The position numbers and the translations under genes are program-made. Shown here one piece after another: positions 1 to 8,631 of a DNA stretch of 17,722 nucleotides. A model generated the notes under the pieces. It saw nothing but the letters and a program-made list of their open reading frames with translations, was not told the origin of the DNA and made no database searches. This DNA comes from Planctomicrobium piriforme (GTDB taxonomy: Bacteria > Planctomycetota > Planctomycetia > Planctomycetales > Planctomycetaceae). How positions within the stretch are numbered: the stretch's first letter is position 1; the number at the start of each line of letters is the position of its first letter. The stretch lies in contig NZ_FOQD01000031.1 of the NCBI RefSeq assembly GCF_900113665.1, positions 1-17,722 of the forward strand, given 5' to 3'.

Positions 1-56
1 CATTGTTCGTGCGAATGCGGGGATGCACGGATCTCAACTTCGCACGGAGGTGCTTC

Positions 57-886
57 ATGCCGGTCAGTTGCTCGTCAAAGTTTCACCAGTTTCCCGAGGC
101 GTTCTGGGAACGCATTCAACCGCTGCTCCCGAATTACAAAAACCAGTTGTAAAGGTGGGCGTCCACGGCTGCCGCTCCAGAACGTCGTGCTGGGAATTCT
201 GTACGTCTTGCGGACTGATTGCCAATGGAAGGCGATGCCCGCCGAGTTCGGCTCTGGCAGCGCCATTCATGCGTATTTTCAGGAATGGGTGCGGCGGGGG
301 ATCTTCCAAAAGCTGTGCCGCCAGGCACTGCATGAGTACGATGACCTACGGGGCATCGACTGGACCTGGCAGAGTTTGGACGGAGCCATGACCAAGGCGC
401 CGCTGGGCGGGGAAAAAAACGGGCGAGAATCCCACTGATCGCGGCAAGCTGGGCGTCAAACGCTCGACCCTGACCGATGGTCGCGACGTCCCCCTAGACT
501 AGGCGTGGCGATTGGCGGAGCCAATGTGCATGACCAGCGACTGGTCGCACAGACGCTCAGCAGCATTCCGGTCCGTCTTCCCCGGCCTACGCATCGCCGC
601 CAACAGCATCTGTGTGCCGACAAAGGGTATCACGCCGCCACGATTCGACGCAGTGCCGCTCGTCGTCATTACGTCACGCACATTCCCCGCAAAGGCGAAG
701 AGCCCTGCCGCCGCCATCGGCGGGCTGCACGCGCCCGCCGATGGGTGGTGGAGCGAACTCACTCGTGGACCAATCGCGCCCGACGACTGCTGGTCCGTTG
801 GGAAAAGAAGGGCCGCAAATTACCTCGGCCTGCTGCATCTTCAATTCGCACTCACCACCTGGCGATCTGCCGGAGTTCTCGGATAG
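57..886 (+). pseudogene. IS5-family transposase, multiply frameshifted
   Basis: This is a dead DDE transposase of the IS5 family. A good start is ATG at 57 with GGAGG at 46-50, giving the typical IS5 N-terminus (FWERIQPLLP). The protein then has to be stitched from several frames: the first frame stops near 147; the GGRPRLPL...GILYVLRTDCQWKAMP part is read from about 151; a run of seven A at 413-419 (one more than the frame needs) breaks the LDGAMTKAPLGGEK block; a further shift near 495-505 precedes the ANVHDQRL block; and a last one near 815-830 leads into the YLGLLHLQFAL tail that stops at 886. Catalytic-site context survives: LDGAMTKAP around the first Asp, CADKGY around the second, and RRWVVERTHSW around the Glu. 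With at least four lesions it cannot make a functional product unless supplied as a relic. The left end of the element lies outside the window. Confidence 0.88.
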
Positions 887-890
887 GCTC
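872..890. repeat. probable right terminal inverted repeat of the broken IS5-family element
   Basis: Read on the minus strand this stretch begins GAGCCTATCCGAGAACTCC, which resembles IS5-family terminal repeats. The transposase tail stops inside it at 886, as is common in compact IS elements. The partner repeat is not in the window, so the assignment is inferred. Confidence 0.45.
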
Positions 891-1009
891 TAAGTTCAAA
901 TGCTATTCTTCAGCAGCGACAGTGAAAACCAGATTTCTGAGCTTGCTCGCATCATCTCAAGACAATACATAAGCTCTCTGGATCGTTCAACAGTTCATCG
1001 CGGGCAAGC

Positions 1010-1069
1010 ATGACTCCTAAGCAACAATCCCGCATCGAGATCGACAGCCAGCTCGCTGCCGCCGGCTGA
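1010..1069 (+). pseudogene. possible N-terminal remnant of a type I restriction enzyme R subunit (HsdR-like)
   Basis: A 19-codon reading frame starts at ATG 1010 and reads MTPKQQSRIEIDSQLAAAG before a TGA at 1067. The N-termini of many HsdR/DEAD-type restriction subunits read approximately MTPEQQAR..ID..L..AGW, so the TGA sits where a Trp codon (TGG) would be expected. The following 40 nt contain NLSAG-like coding (LSAGG near 1097-1111), which also matches the next conserved block of that family, but no helicase or nuclease domain follows because the channel gene begins. The likely reading is a 5' stub left after deletion of a restriction gene. The match is from memory of the family consensus and is short, so confidence is moderate at best. 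Confidence 0.38.
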
Positions 1070-1180
1070 CGGTGCCCAGCGAACGAAGCGAAAGGATTGT
1101 CTGCGGGAGGAATGACCTTGCTGAGAGTGCATACTGTTAAAAATTCTCTGACCTGCCTCACCTTCAGCCCGAGGGCACCG

Positions 1181-2245
1181 ATGTTTGATCTGATCCTGCC
1201 ATTCTTGGCCTGGACGATATTTGCAGCGGTCTTCGTGGCCAGGAACGAAACCGTTGCGACCGGCGCGGAGATATTCCTCCTCGTTGCGATTGCACTCAAG
1301 ATGCTTGCAACAGCTGCCGGAAACAATTGGATATGGAGGTTTGGGTGTGATGCTGTGGGAGACCTGAAAAAGGCAGAAGCGACGCTTCCCGAGAATGCGA
1401 AAAGATCAGTCCGGGCCAAAATTGTATATGACTATATTGACAGGCACCGAGGATGGTGGACTCCATTTGGCTTACTCGAATGGAAATGGAGAGCGATTAT
1501 TGACAGAGGGCTTGAATCGCATAGTTGCTGTACTTATTCGTTCTGCGGAGTTGCGCTAAGTGTCCTTCGATTACTTTTATTTCGATTCGAAGCGTTGATG
1601 GTGGCAGTCGCTGCGGTATTGGTGATGGCACCTTATTCGGCGGATGGAGAGTTCAGGAAGGTTACTTCGCCGCCGGAATGGCTGGCGATGGGAATCATTG
1701 TACCGCTGATTCCACTGGTGATCCTGATGGGGATGGAGATTCTCATTGGCAATGCAATTATGGGCCGAGGGTACAGCCACTACTTTCATCTTCAACTGTT
1801 GAAGCCAGCAGCAAAAACGAGTAGTCATGAATTCCTCAACGAGCTTTTCTATTTCACTCGGCTTTTGTTTTTTTCGGTCATAGGCTTGTCTGCTGCCTGC
1901 TTTGCGTATTACGCATGCCGTGGCAGCTTCAGTGAAATAATTGGAGGCCCTCCAACCGGACTTGGCTCGAGCGAATATCTGCAGCGAGTCAAATTGTTCA
2001 TGCAGTTCTTTTCTTTTGTTCTCGTGACATTTTCAACTGTCGGTTATGGAGACATCTACCCTACCGGAGCAGGGAGTCGTCTCCTTGTAGGGACGATTCA
2101 CCTCCTGTCGATGGCCTATCTCCTTTTTCTTTTGCAAGTACTGCTATCAGGACGAAGTGTTCAGTGCAAATGTCACAGCGGGAATGCTGAGCGGAATTCT
2201 TCTCATGCGGGATCTGGTGGCGATTCGCCTCTTTGCCAATTATAG
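1181..2245 (+). CDS. two-pore-helix type K+ channel-like membrane protein
   Basis: The product is an integral inner-membrane protein with a potassium channel pore. The selectivity filter TVGYGD is at residues 286-291 (nt 2036-2053), preceded by a hydrophobic pore-helix stretch (FFSFVLVTFS) and followed by a membrane helix (RLLVGTIHLLSMAYLLFLLQ), as in the Ion_trans_2 family. Other hydrophobic segments lie near residues 4-19, 27-45, 115-140, 165-195 and 230-250, so about six or more helices are likely. There is no visible RCK or cyclic-nucleotide domain. ATG 1181 is chosen because GAGGG (1171-1175) stands 5 nt upstream; in-frame TTG 1097 and ATG 1112 have poorer signals. It is the first gene of a three-gene operon with a hydrolase and a nuclease. 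The last 30 residues (rich in Cys, Ser, His, Gly) look out of frame: the +1 frame gives a better hydrophobic tail ending at 2261, so a frame break near 2140-2155 is suspected. Channel family is confident; gating and biological role are unknown. Confidence 0.85.
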   Translation: MFDLILPFLAWTIFAAVFVARNETVATGAEIFLLVAIALKMLATAAGNNWIWRFGCDAVGDLKKAEATLPENAKRSVRAKIVYDYIDRHRGWWTPFGLLEWKWRAIIDRGLESHSCCTYSFCGVALSVLRLLLFRFEALMVAVAAVLVMAPYSADGEFRKVTSPPEWLAMGIIVPLIPLVILMGMEILIGNAIMGRGYSHYFHLQLLKPAAKTSSHEFLNELFYFTRLLFFSVIGLSAACFAYYACRGSFSEIIGGPPTGLGSSEYLQRVKLFMQFFSFVLVTFSTVGYGDIYPTGAGSRLLVGTIHLLSMAYLLFLLQVLLSGRSVQCKCHSGNAERNSSHAGSGGDSPLCQL

Positions 2246-2322
2246 GTCTCGACGTTGTTAGTTCGTCCGGGTGGTCAGGCCATCAGCGAATCACTCGCAG
2301 AGCGGCAAAGGAAATCGCCATC

Positions 2323-3552
2323 ATGTCCGCCGAAAATTCAGAACATACCCCTGAGGCTCCTCCGACCCCACGGACACTCCGTTCGTACCTCGTACTGCTG
2401 GCTGGGATTCTGTCGACGATCGTGCTGATCTGTTCGATCGGATTTGCCTTGGCGCAAGCGACGTTGCCCGGCATCCCATCGACAATCGCGCCTCAACTGG
2501 GAACGGTCCCCGACTATGTTCTACAGACTGCCGCGAATCTAGGTATCTCGATCTTCCAGTCCCGCTGGTGCATCAGTGCCTGGGGCTACCGCATGTTCTT
2601 CCGGAAATCCTGGAAGCTATTTCCGGAATCGACGGCACCTGTCAGCCTGCGGCGACCTGAATCGAAATCGGCCATTCTGGTTTTCGTGCATGGATTTAAT
2701 ACGACAATGGCCTCAGCCGTCGGGATCGCGAATGATTTCTCCGCCCATCTGGAACATGCCATTGAATCGCCAAACGACTTTCAGAAGATCTGGATTGTGA
2801 GCTATTGCTGGCGGGGAGACTTGGGACCGAGCGCATTCTGTGCTGCCGAACGGGCCGCAGAAAAGACCGCCCCCATCGTCGCCGACTTTCTAGCTCAGCT
2901 CAGAGCACAGAACCCTGATGTTCCCATTGTGGTCATGACGCACAGCCTGGGAGCTCGAGTCGGCCTGCAGGCCCTCACGGATCTCGCCAAACGGGAGATG
3001 CGCCCGTGGATCGATGGTCTGCTGCTGGTTCAGCCGGCGGTAATGTGGGGGTCGATCCGCAAGGGAATCTACAATGTCCCGCGAGACGGTGGAGTGACAA
3101 ACTGGACGCCCGGCGCGGGTAACCACGAAGTTGACGGGCGGTATGTGCCGGCATTAACCGCCGCGAACCGTGTTTTTGTGACGAAATCGAGCAAAGACAA
3201 TGTCCTGAGCTTTTTCTTCAGTTCTCTCTATCGTTGTAATTGGGTGGTGACGGTTCCCGACATGTCTCCAGCCCTCGGAATGCCGATCAAAGATATTGGG
3301 AATCTGCAGGTTCCTTCAGAACAGTATTTCGAACTCGATCTTTCGCTCGATCAATCGCCACCGCCAGAGTCGCCGATCCTTGAACATACGCCCATCGGCG
3401 GAGAATCGGACAAAGTGAACCATGAGCAGCACTTTCAGGTCGTGCGCTACCTCTGGCAACAGGTACTGCAGAAACTGCTCTTAGAAAAGCGGGCCAATGC
3501 AGCAGAGCTCGCCCCAGCAGGCGAAGTCACACGGGAGAAAACCGAGCAGTGA
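2323..3552 (+). CDS. membrane-anchored alpha/beta hydrolase, DUF900-like
   Basis: A 409-residue protein with one N-terminal transmembrane anchor (about residues 21-45, SYLVLLAGIL... onward) and an alpha/beta-hydrolase domain. The oxyanion-type motif VFVHGFN is at 120-126, and the nucleophile elbow THSLGA places the catalytic Ser at 208. A catalytic His may be in VNHEQHF near the C-terminus; the acid was not pinned down. The combination of FVHGFNTT and THSLGAR is typical of DUF900 (PF05990) proteins, whose substrates are generally unknown; lipase or esterase activity is possible. ATG 2323 is preferred (AAAGGA ten bases upstream); the frame is open from TTG 2233, but that start would precede a poorly conserved leader. 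The gene follows the channel by 77 nt (62 nt if the channel ends at 2261) and overlaps the nuclease start by 4 nt (GTGA), so translation of the pair is probably coupled. Confidence 0.8.
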   Translation: MSAENSEHTPEAPPTPRTLRSYLVLLAGILSTIVLICSIGFALAQATLPGIPSTIAPQLGTVPDYVLQTAANLGISIFQSRWCISAWGYRMFFRKSWKLFPESTAPVSLRRPESKSAILVFVHGFNTTMASAVGIANDFSAHLEHAIESPNDFQKIWIVSYCWRGDLGPSAFCAAERAAEKTAPIVADFLAQLRAQNPDVPIVVMTHSLGARVGLQALTDLAKREMRPWIDGLLLVQPAVMWGSIRKGIYNVPRDGGVTNWTPGAGNHEVDGRYVPALTAANRVFVTKSSKDNVLSFFFSSLYRCNWVVTVPDMSPALGMPIKDIGNLQVPSEQYFELDLSLDQSPPPESPILEHTPIGGESDKVNHEQHFQVVRYLWQQVLQKLLLEKRANAAELAPAGEVTREKTEQ

Positions 3553-4547
3553 GTGGATCAACAGAGGACAATCTGCTGTCAGCGCTACATCACTGGGCTT
3601 CGGCCCAGGATGAGAACTTTATCACCGAGGCATTTGTGGGGCTCCTGCGACGTCTTTTGACATTAGATCCACCAGTCGGGGTCGCTCTGATCTCCTGGTT
3701 GACGGACGGACAGATCAATGTGCCACTTACAGAGGCCATTGGTGTCTCCGTCGCCACGCAGGTGTCATCCGATCTCGGACGACCGGATATCTGCATTTGC
3801 ACCGTCAATGCTCTTGCCTTTATCGAAGCGAAGCTGGAATCAAAGCAAGGAGAATTGCAGCTTCAGCGGTACCGGCAACTGTTGGACCGCAGTCCAGCAA
3901 TGACGCGTTCTCTTACACTCTTGAGTCGTTATGCTGAGGAAATCGATCCCGGTCTTCAGGGGCGAGTGATCTGTCGCCGCTGGAACCAAGCGGCGCAATT
4001 TCTCGTCGATGCACTTGAGGCGGGGAAAATTCACGACACAGTCAATCAATGGTTCACTGAGCAATTTGTCGACTTTCTCAAATCGCGGGGGATGGTAATG
4101 GAGCAAGTGAGCTGGGAATTGATGAGTGGCGTCCGTTCGATGATCAGCCTTCTTGAGATGCTGAAAGAAGCAGCCCTCGCCGCCAAAGTACGGCCCATAC
4201 CGTCAATCGGTAAGGAGTGGAACGGCTACTATCTGGCAGTTCCGGCTGACATGCACGGAACAGAATATCCCTATTTTTTCGGCTATGTGTTCGACCGACC
4301 GAATCTGATTCAATTCTCGACGGAAAAGGTGGGAGTGATTCCAACCGCTGTTGATGTCGCTGGATGTGGAAAGCTTCAGTCTTACTCATCCAGCCCCACA
4401 AAACAGAGGTGGACGATCGATCTAATTCTCGATTCGGAAGAAGTTCACTTCTTTGCATTGTCTCGTTCCCGTCAACTGCAGGTACTGGAAGAGTTTTTGA
4501 ATACAGCGCTGGCAACGGCGGAACGTGTCCGATTGCCACGGCAGTGA
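3549..4547 (+). CDS. PD-(D/E)XK nuclease superfamily protein
   Basis: A 332-residue soluble protein starting at GTG 3549, overlapping the stop of the hydrolase gene. The PD-(D/E)XK core is visible: a helix with DENFITEAF (Glu23, Glu27), then GRPD (Asp80), then FIEAK (Glu93, Lys95), followed by the helix QLQRYRQLL, whose Q...Y pattern is common in PD-(D/E)XK families of the PF14281 type. The spacing between Asp80 and Glu93 is normal. The C-terminal half (about residues 190-332) has no motif I recognise and may carry specificity or partner binding. No methyltransferase lies nearby, so a classical restriction-modification pair is not indicated. Metal-dependent DNA cleavage is inferred from the superfamily; an RNA or structural role cannot be excluded. 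The gene ends only about 80 nt before an IS remnant, which may mark the operon's right boundary. Confidence 0.75.
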   Translation: MSGSTEDNLLSALHHWASAQDENFITEAFVGLLRRLLTLDPPVGVALISWLTDGQINVPLTEAIGVSVATQVSSDLGRPDICICTVNALAFIEAKLESKQGELQLQRYRQLLDRSPAMTRSLTLLSRYAEEIDPGLQGRVICRRWNQAAQFLVDALEAGKIHDTVNQWFTEQFVDFLKSRGMVMEQVSWELMSGVRSMISLLEMLKEAALAAKVRPIPSIGKEWNGYYLAVPADMHGTEYPYFFGYVFDRPNLIQFSTEKVGVIPTAVDVAGCGKLQSYSSSPTKQRWTIDLILDSEEVHFFALSRSRQLQVLEEFLNTALATAERVRLPRQ

Positions 4548-4630
4548 TAATGAATTCTCACGTTGGACCGCCCCAAGATGAACCAATCGCACTTTTGATT
4601 GCGTCCCGATTTTGCAGCGTTTCGACATTC

Positions 4631-5055
4631 ATCCAGCAGGGGCTTTCGATGAGCTTCACTTCGCTGCGGTTGGCGGCGGCGAGGTGGATTCCCAGCGGCG
4701 TTCCCTGAGAGTGAACGATGTCGACGACCTTGCAGCCTTTGCCGCACTTGTTTTTGCCGACCTGGTCCCCCCTTATTTTCGCCCGAACGAACCAGGCGTC
4801 CGCCGCGGCTTCGCTCCAGTCGCATTTGCCGAGTTCGTCCAGTTCCATCAGCGGGGCGAACCAGATTCCTTCAAAGATCCCCCAGGGTGTTCATTCGTCA
4901 AAGCGTCGCCAGCAAGTGCTGGGCAAAGGGACGCAGTCTGGTAACTTTTCCCATTGGCAGCCTGTCACAAGTACAAACAGAATCCCTTCCAGACACTTCG
5001 GATTCGAGTGGGGAGGGCCTCCCCCTTTTCGATGGGACAGCGGCTCCCCCAACAT
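4631..5055 (-). mobile_element. truncated IS5-family transposase remnant, same family as the element at 16839-17722
   Basis: On the minus strand this stretch encodes GEPLSHRKGG, LEGILFVLVTGCQWEKLP, TCWRRFDE, MELDELGK, DWSEAAADAWFVRAK, KCGKGCKVVDIV and HLAAANRSEVKLIE, nearly the same as the element at the right edge of the window, with long nucleotide identities. It lacks the N-terminal DAQWDRIK part, both terminal repeats and the whole C-terminal third. There is an internal TGA after FDE (near 4890) and the frame is lost after KLIE. The -1 slippery site of the right copy is replaced here by a sequence in which the two frames are fused (4767-4782). It lies between the nuclease stop and the end of the CHAT gene; no other gene is seen in 4548-5080. 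Confidence 0.85.
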
Positions 5056-5080
5056 CCTGCAGTCGCACCAGAATTCCTTA

Positions 5081-8000
5081 CTAACCGCCTACGACTGTCC
5101 ACCCAGCCCAATGTTGAATGCCTTGGAAACGTCCGCCGTGGGATTCTCGAACGAATTTTTGCGCTCGCCGCAGGGCCGTCGGTACGCTTAGCGCTTCTTG
5201 AAGCAGTCCACGCAAGAACTCTTGCATCAGGATCTCAGTCGATTCCTCAGGAACTTTCCAAAGCGAGACGAGCGTCCATCGGGCGCCCGATGCCATTAGG
5301 GCCGAGTGCAGTCCGAGAACGCCTTGTCCGTCGACAGATGCACCACGGCCTGTATCGCACCCAGCGATGATGACGAGTTCACAACCGTCTAACTTGGCGC
5401 GTAGGAAATCCAACGCCAGGACTACTTCGCGATCTTGATCCCCGCCGACAACGATGCCGGACTGAATCAGTGGATTGCGTCGAGCCGAGACCCTCACCGT
5501 GGCAGGACTCGCAAGGCCGTCGTTGTTGAACGTTGAATTCGGAACTGTGATATTCGAACTCGGCATATAGAGCCCGTGAGCGGTAATGAATGCGATTCGA
5601 CTTTCACCTGTAAACCGTAGTAAGCTTGGCGTATCAAGTTCTTCGATCTTTCGTTCCGTCAGATCGAACCGATCATTAAGAAAAGCCTTGAACTCCCGTC
5701 GGCGCTTGATCGATTCCGGAGGCGGAGCGGCGACCGATGTCTCTTGAACCCACAGGAACCGATCACCTTGCCTGAGCCGCGGCCGCCGTATTGTTTTGAG
5801 ACGACGTACAAATTCTCGCGGCGATGGTGCGGTCGACACTTGAAGGGAGTCGTCCGACGGAAGCAGCTGCCACGGCAATAGTGAGAGCGATCCATCGGCG
5901 GCCACCCAAACGGCCGTCGTTTCCTCCGGAAGAACTGCCTGGATTGGTTGCCATATACGCTGCTTTATAAGATCGAACTCCTCGGCGGCATTCCCTGAAT
6001 CGGAAACTCGTTTATGCCATTCGATGATCTGACGATCGATCTCCTCGGCATCGCCGATTCTTGCGATTCGAAGCGGCGTCGAAGGCACGCTGATGATGGC
6101 CTGATAGGACGCCGCTCCTTCGCCGTATTCTATGGCTCGATAGATATCGACGAACGCACGATCTTTGGGCAGCGAATCATTTAAAACCTTGGCCGCATTC
6201 TCTTTGACGAATGGGTCCGGAACCAAGTCTGCGTTCTTTGCCAGCAAACGACGCTCAATCGCCTCTCGTTCACCGGTCAGATTTGAGTACACCTCTTCCC
6301 ATTGTCGCTCCGTCGTCTGAGGAGACGGCTTACGATAGTGGCGAGCGATATCGGCTTCGACTTGCCGGAGTCGCAATAGGTCGGAACGAAGTTCAATATT
6401 GCTTTCGAGCCGGGCCAAGCGAGCGTTGCGGCAGGTAGCCTCGAAGAGGAGGCTTTTCCAATCCGCGACGTAACCGTATAACAAATCGCGGTCTCTTCCC
6501 TCATTCATCAACGCCAAGGAAACGCTGAGATAAGGAGTGACCATATTCTCAAGCAACGATTCCTGCTCCGGCATGCTTAGCAGCGGCAAGACGTTTCTCA
6601 TGTACTCATGCATGATTGCACACGCTGACGAGAATCTGGCGCGAGCCTGGTCTAATTGGCCAATGTCTTGCAGCACCCGTGCGAGATTGAAAAGTGTTGC
6701 GGCGTATAACACCGCCTTTCGTCCGTATAAGTCTCCCCGAATATCGACTGCCACCTCCATATTGTGAATCGCAGCTGCGTGGTTATCCGGACCTAGCTCA
6801 AAGAGGCTCTGCGCCGTCAGTTCGGCGATTCGAGCGCCGTCAACCGGAGACATTTCCTTGTCTCTAATCAGCGCTTCGGCCGCTTCTCGCAGCAGTTCTA
6901 CGGCTTCTACATGCTTACCCTCTTCTGCAGCGGCGATCGCCCGGAACTCAATGACATGACCGTTGCGTTCACCAAGCCGATCGGATCTCAAGCTATTGAT
7001 TCGCATTTGAGTTGACCGAGCCGCGGCGGCCTCGTCTTTTCGACGATAACACATTACGAGCAGCGTCAATGTCGTTTCCAGGCTCTGCGTGTCCTGCTTC
7101 AGATTAAAGGCCTTCTGCAGTGGTTCCAGTAGGCGGCGAGCGGCTTCGTATTCTCCAGCTTGAACGAGATAACCTGCGTACAACAGCTTTTCGTCGGCCG
7201 ACGACTCGTCTGAGATAAATCCATCGAATGCATCTCGAACCAAGGATAGGTTGTAACTTTTCATCAACGACAAGATGTAGTTGCGTCTTAGATCCTTCTG
7301 GGCGTCGCCGCCAAGGCCCAATGCAGCGGCGTCTGCTATCGCTTCATCATATGCCGTCCGGGATTCTTTGTTGTAACCGAGAGCAGCGAGAACTTGGAAA
7401 AACGTGGTTTTCCTATACAAGCTGGTCTCATCCCGCTTGCCATTCCGTGCATAGATCTCGGTCGTTAGGCGGAAATGATCCATTGCCTCTTCGAGACGCC
7501 CCTGCTGTTCGAACAATTTCCCCATATCCCAATGGACATCAGCTAGATGCAGATGATCCTTACCGAGTTTCGCTTCGAGAATCGAAGTGGATGCCAGAAA
7601 TAGAATGAGAGCCTCCGCGGGCCGACCTTCGTCCATGCAGTTACGGCCGTAATCATGCATCGCAGCCGTGATGTGCGTCGGAAACCGATGAGCATCAACT
7701 CCTAAGGTTTCGATCGCTCGAAGATAAGTGGCTGTGGCGTGCTCAAACTTTCCAGCCTTCTGATTCGCCTGCGCGACCACGACGAAAGCCTTGGACAGAT
7801 TCTCATCATCACTGGCAAGCCCGTCAATGAGTTTGTCGAGCGACGACGAATACCATTGTGCCGCGTCGTCGAGTTTCCCCAAGGTCTCGTACATTTCGGC
7901 AATCTGATATCGCGCGATTCCGGAGTTCGCTTTACGTTCGGGAAACTCCTTTTCCAAAAGTGGAAGACTTTTGTGCATATATTCGAGGGCGAGCTGGGGT

Positions 8001-8278
8001 TGGTTCAACCGGCGATAAGCGTCGCCGATCGAGTAGTTCGTCGCACCCACCCGCCAGTGATCGTTTCCCAATCTCCCAGCTTGATGCGACGCCAGTTTCT
8101 TTAGATTCGAAATTGCATTCGGCAAATCGGATTGCGAGAGATCCCTTTTTACTTGCGACTCGACGGCCACTTCTTCCGCGGTAGGCTGCGGCTCGAATTG
8201 CTGAGCCTCTTGGGCCCAAAGGGCTCGCACCCACAAGTGCAGACCGAGGATACACGGCAAGGCGAATGGAATTCTCAT
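5081..8278 (-). CDS. exported TPR-CHAT caspase-like cysteine protease
   Basis: A 1065-residue protein. Residues 1-22 are a signal peptide (hydrophobic LPCILGLHLWVRALWA, likely cleavage after ALWA). TPR-like repeats fill roughly 60-330 (for example GDAYRRLNQPQLALEYMHKS and GKLFEQQGRLEEAMDHFR) with more helical repeats to about 590 (LARVLQDIGQLDQARARF). After a helical linker comes a CHAT domain, about 735-1065: VAADGSLSLLPWQLLP (790 onward), FITAHGLY with the catalytic His901, VIIAGCDTG with the catalytic Cys974, and the usual ending HWAGWTVVGG. CHAT domains are caspase-like peptidases (PF12770). The start ATG has AGGAAA six bases upstream, inside a small hairpin. It is divergent from the S8/S1 protease operon. 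Export together with two serine proteases suggests action outside the cytoplasm. The substrate is unknown; activity is inferred from the intact dyad. Confidence 0.9.
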   Translation of the reverse strand: MRIPFALPCILGLHLWVRALWAQEAQQFEPQPTAEEVAVESQVKRDLSQSDLPNAISNLKKLASHQAGRLGNDHWRVGATNYSIGDAYRRLNQPQLALEYMHKSLPLLEKEFPERKANSGIARYQIAEMYETLGKLDDAAQWYSSSLDKLIDGLASDDENLSKAFVVVAQANQKAGKFEHATATYLRAIETLGVDAHRFPTHITAAMHDYGRNCMDEGRPAEALILFLASTSILEAKLGKDHLHLADVHWDMGKLFEQQGRLEEAMDHFRLTTEIYARNGKRDETSLYRKTTFFQVLAALGYNKESRTAYDEAIADAAALGLGGDAQKDLRRNYILSLMKSYNLSLVRDAFDGFISDESSADEKLLYAGYLVQAGEYEAARRLLEPLQKAFNLKQDTQSLETTLTLLVMCYRRKDEAAAARSTQMRINSLRSDRLGERNGHVIEFRAIAAAEEGKHVEAVELLREAAEALIRDKEMSPVDGARIAELTAQSLFELGPDNHAAAIHNMEVAVDIRGDLYGRKAVLYAATLFNLARVLQDIGQLDQARARFSSACAIMHEYMRNVLPLLSMPEQESLLENMVTPYLSVSLALMNEGRDRDLLYGYVADWKSLLFEATCRNARLARLESNIELRSDLLRLRQVEADIARHYRKPSPQTTERQWEEVYSNLTGEREAIERRLLAKNADLVPDPFVKENAAKVLNDSLPKDRAFVDIYRAIEYGEGAASYQAIISVPSTPLRIARIGDAEEIDRQIIEWHKRVSDSGNAAEEFDLIKQRIWQPIQAVLPEETTAVWVAADGSLSLLPWQLLPSDDSLQVSTAPSPREFVRRLKTIRRPRLRQGDRFLWVQETSVAAPPPESIKRRREFKAFLNDRFDLTERKIEELDTPSLLRFTGESRIAFITAHGLYMPSSNITVPNSTFNNDGLASPATVRVSARRNPLIQSGIVVGGDQDREVVLALDFLRAKLDGCELVIIAGCDTGRGASVDGQGVLGLHSALMASGARWTLVSLWKVPEESTEILMQEFLRGLLQEALSVPTALRRAQKFVRESHGGRFQGIQHWAGWTVVGG

Positions 8279-8631
8279 GGCTTTCCTATCAGGAATCGGC
8301 TACTGCGTGAGAGAATCGCGCTGAACTTCGATGCAGAAAAACGCCATGCTCTTCCAACGTCAGTGAAATCCGATTTTCCTCGGCTTGGCTGAGCACCGCT
8401 TCGTTTACACCAAACAGACTACTCCATTTTCAAGTACCGCGTATATGTCGCACTGTAGAACTGAGAAGGCTCACTGTCTTCCGGATTGTTGGTGCATGCC
8501 TGTCCGCGCGTTGGTAGACTATCGGGTTGAACGGAAGTCGAGCCCAGTTGAATCATCGCGACGACAACGCCCGATGGCCATGTGGTCTGGAACGCACATC
8601 CAAAACAGATCTGAAATGGAAGCACTTGATC
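8279..8631. promoter_or_regulatory. divergent intergenic region between CHAT gene and S8 protease operon
   Basis: This 353-nt gap must hold promoters for both the leftward CHAT gene and the rightward protease operon, which would allow joint regulation. No convincing -35/-10 pair could be assigned by eye. It also holds a probable pseudopilin remnant (separate entry) and a 5-bp dyad at 8283-8295. Confidence 0.4.
8283..8295 (-). promoter_or_regulatory. small hairpin including the Shine-Dalgarno of the CHAT gene
   Basis: On the minus strand TTCCT-GAT-AGGAA forms a 5-bp stem with a 3-nt loop, and its 3' arm AGGAA is the Shine-Dalgarno sequence 6 nt before the CHAT start. It could damp translation, but the stem is short. 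Confidence 0.3.

Noticed and set aside
413..419. Seven-A run in the left IS as a programmed frameshift site
   Set aside because: The frame needed afterwards is +1, not -1, and three other lesions exist, so simple decay by an inserted A is the better explanation.
952..1419. 155-codon open frame on the minus strand
   Set aside because: Antisense to the channel gene start and the preceding remnant; no family resemblance, no ribosome site, and the plus-strand TVGYGD gene is clearly the real one.
4144..4539. 131-codon open frame on the minus strand
   Set aside because: Antisense shadow of the nuclease C-terminal half, with no recognisable motif.
5081..8278. A type III-E CRISPR (Craspase-like) interpretation of the TPR-CHAT protein
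   Set aside because: No cas gene or repeat array is in the window, and the protein has a signal peptide, unlike the cytoplasmic Cas-associated TPR-CHAT.
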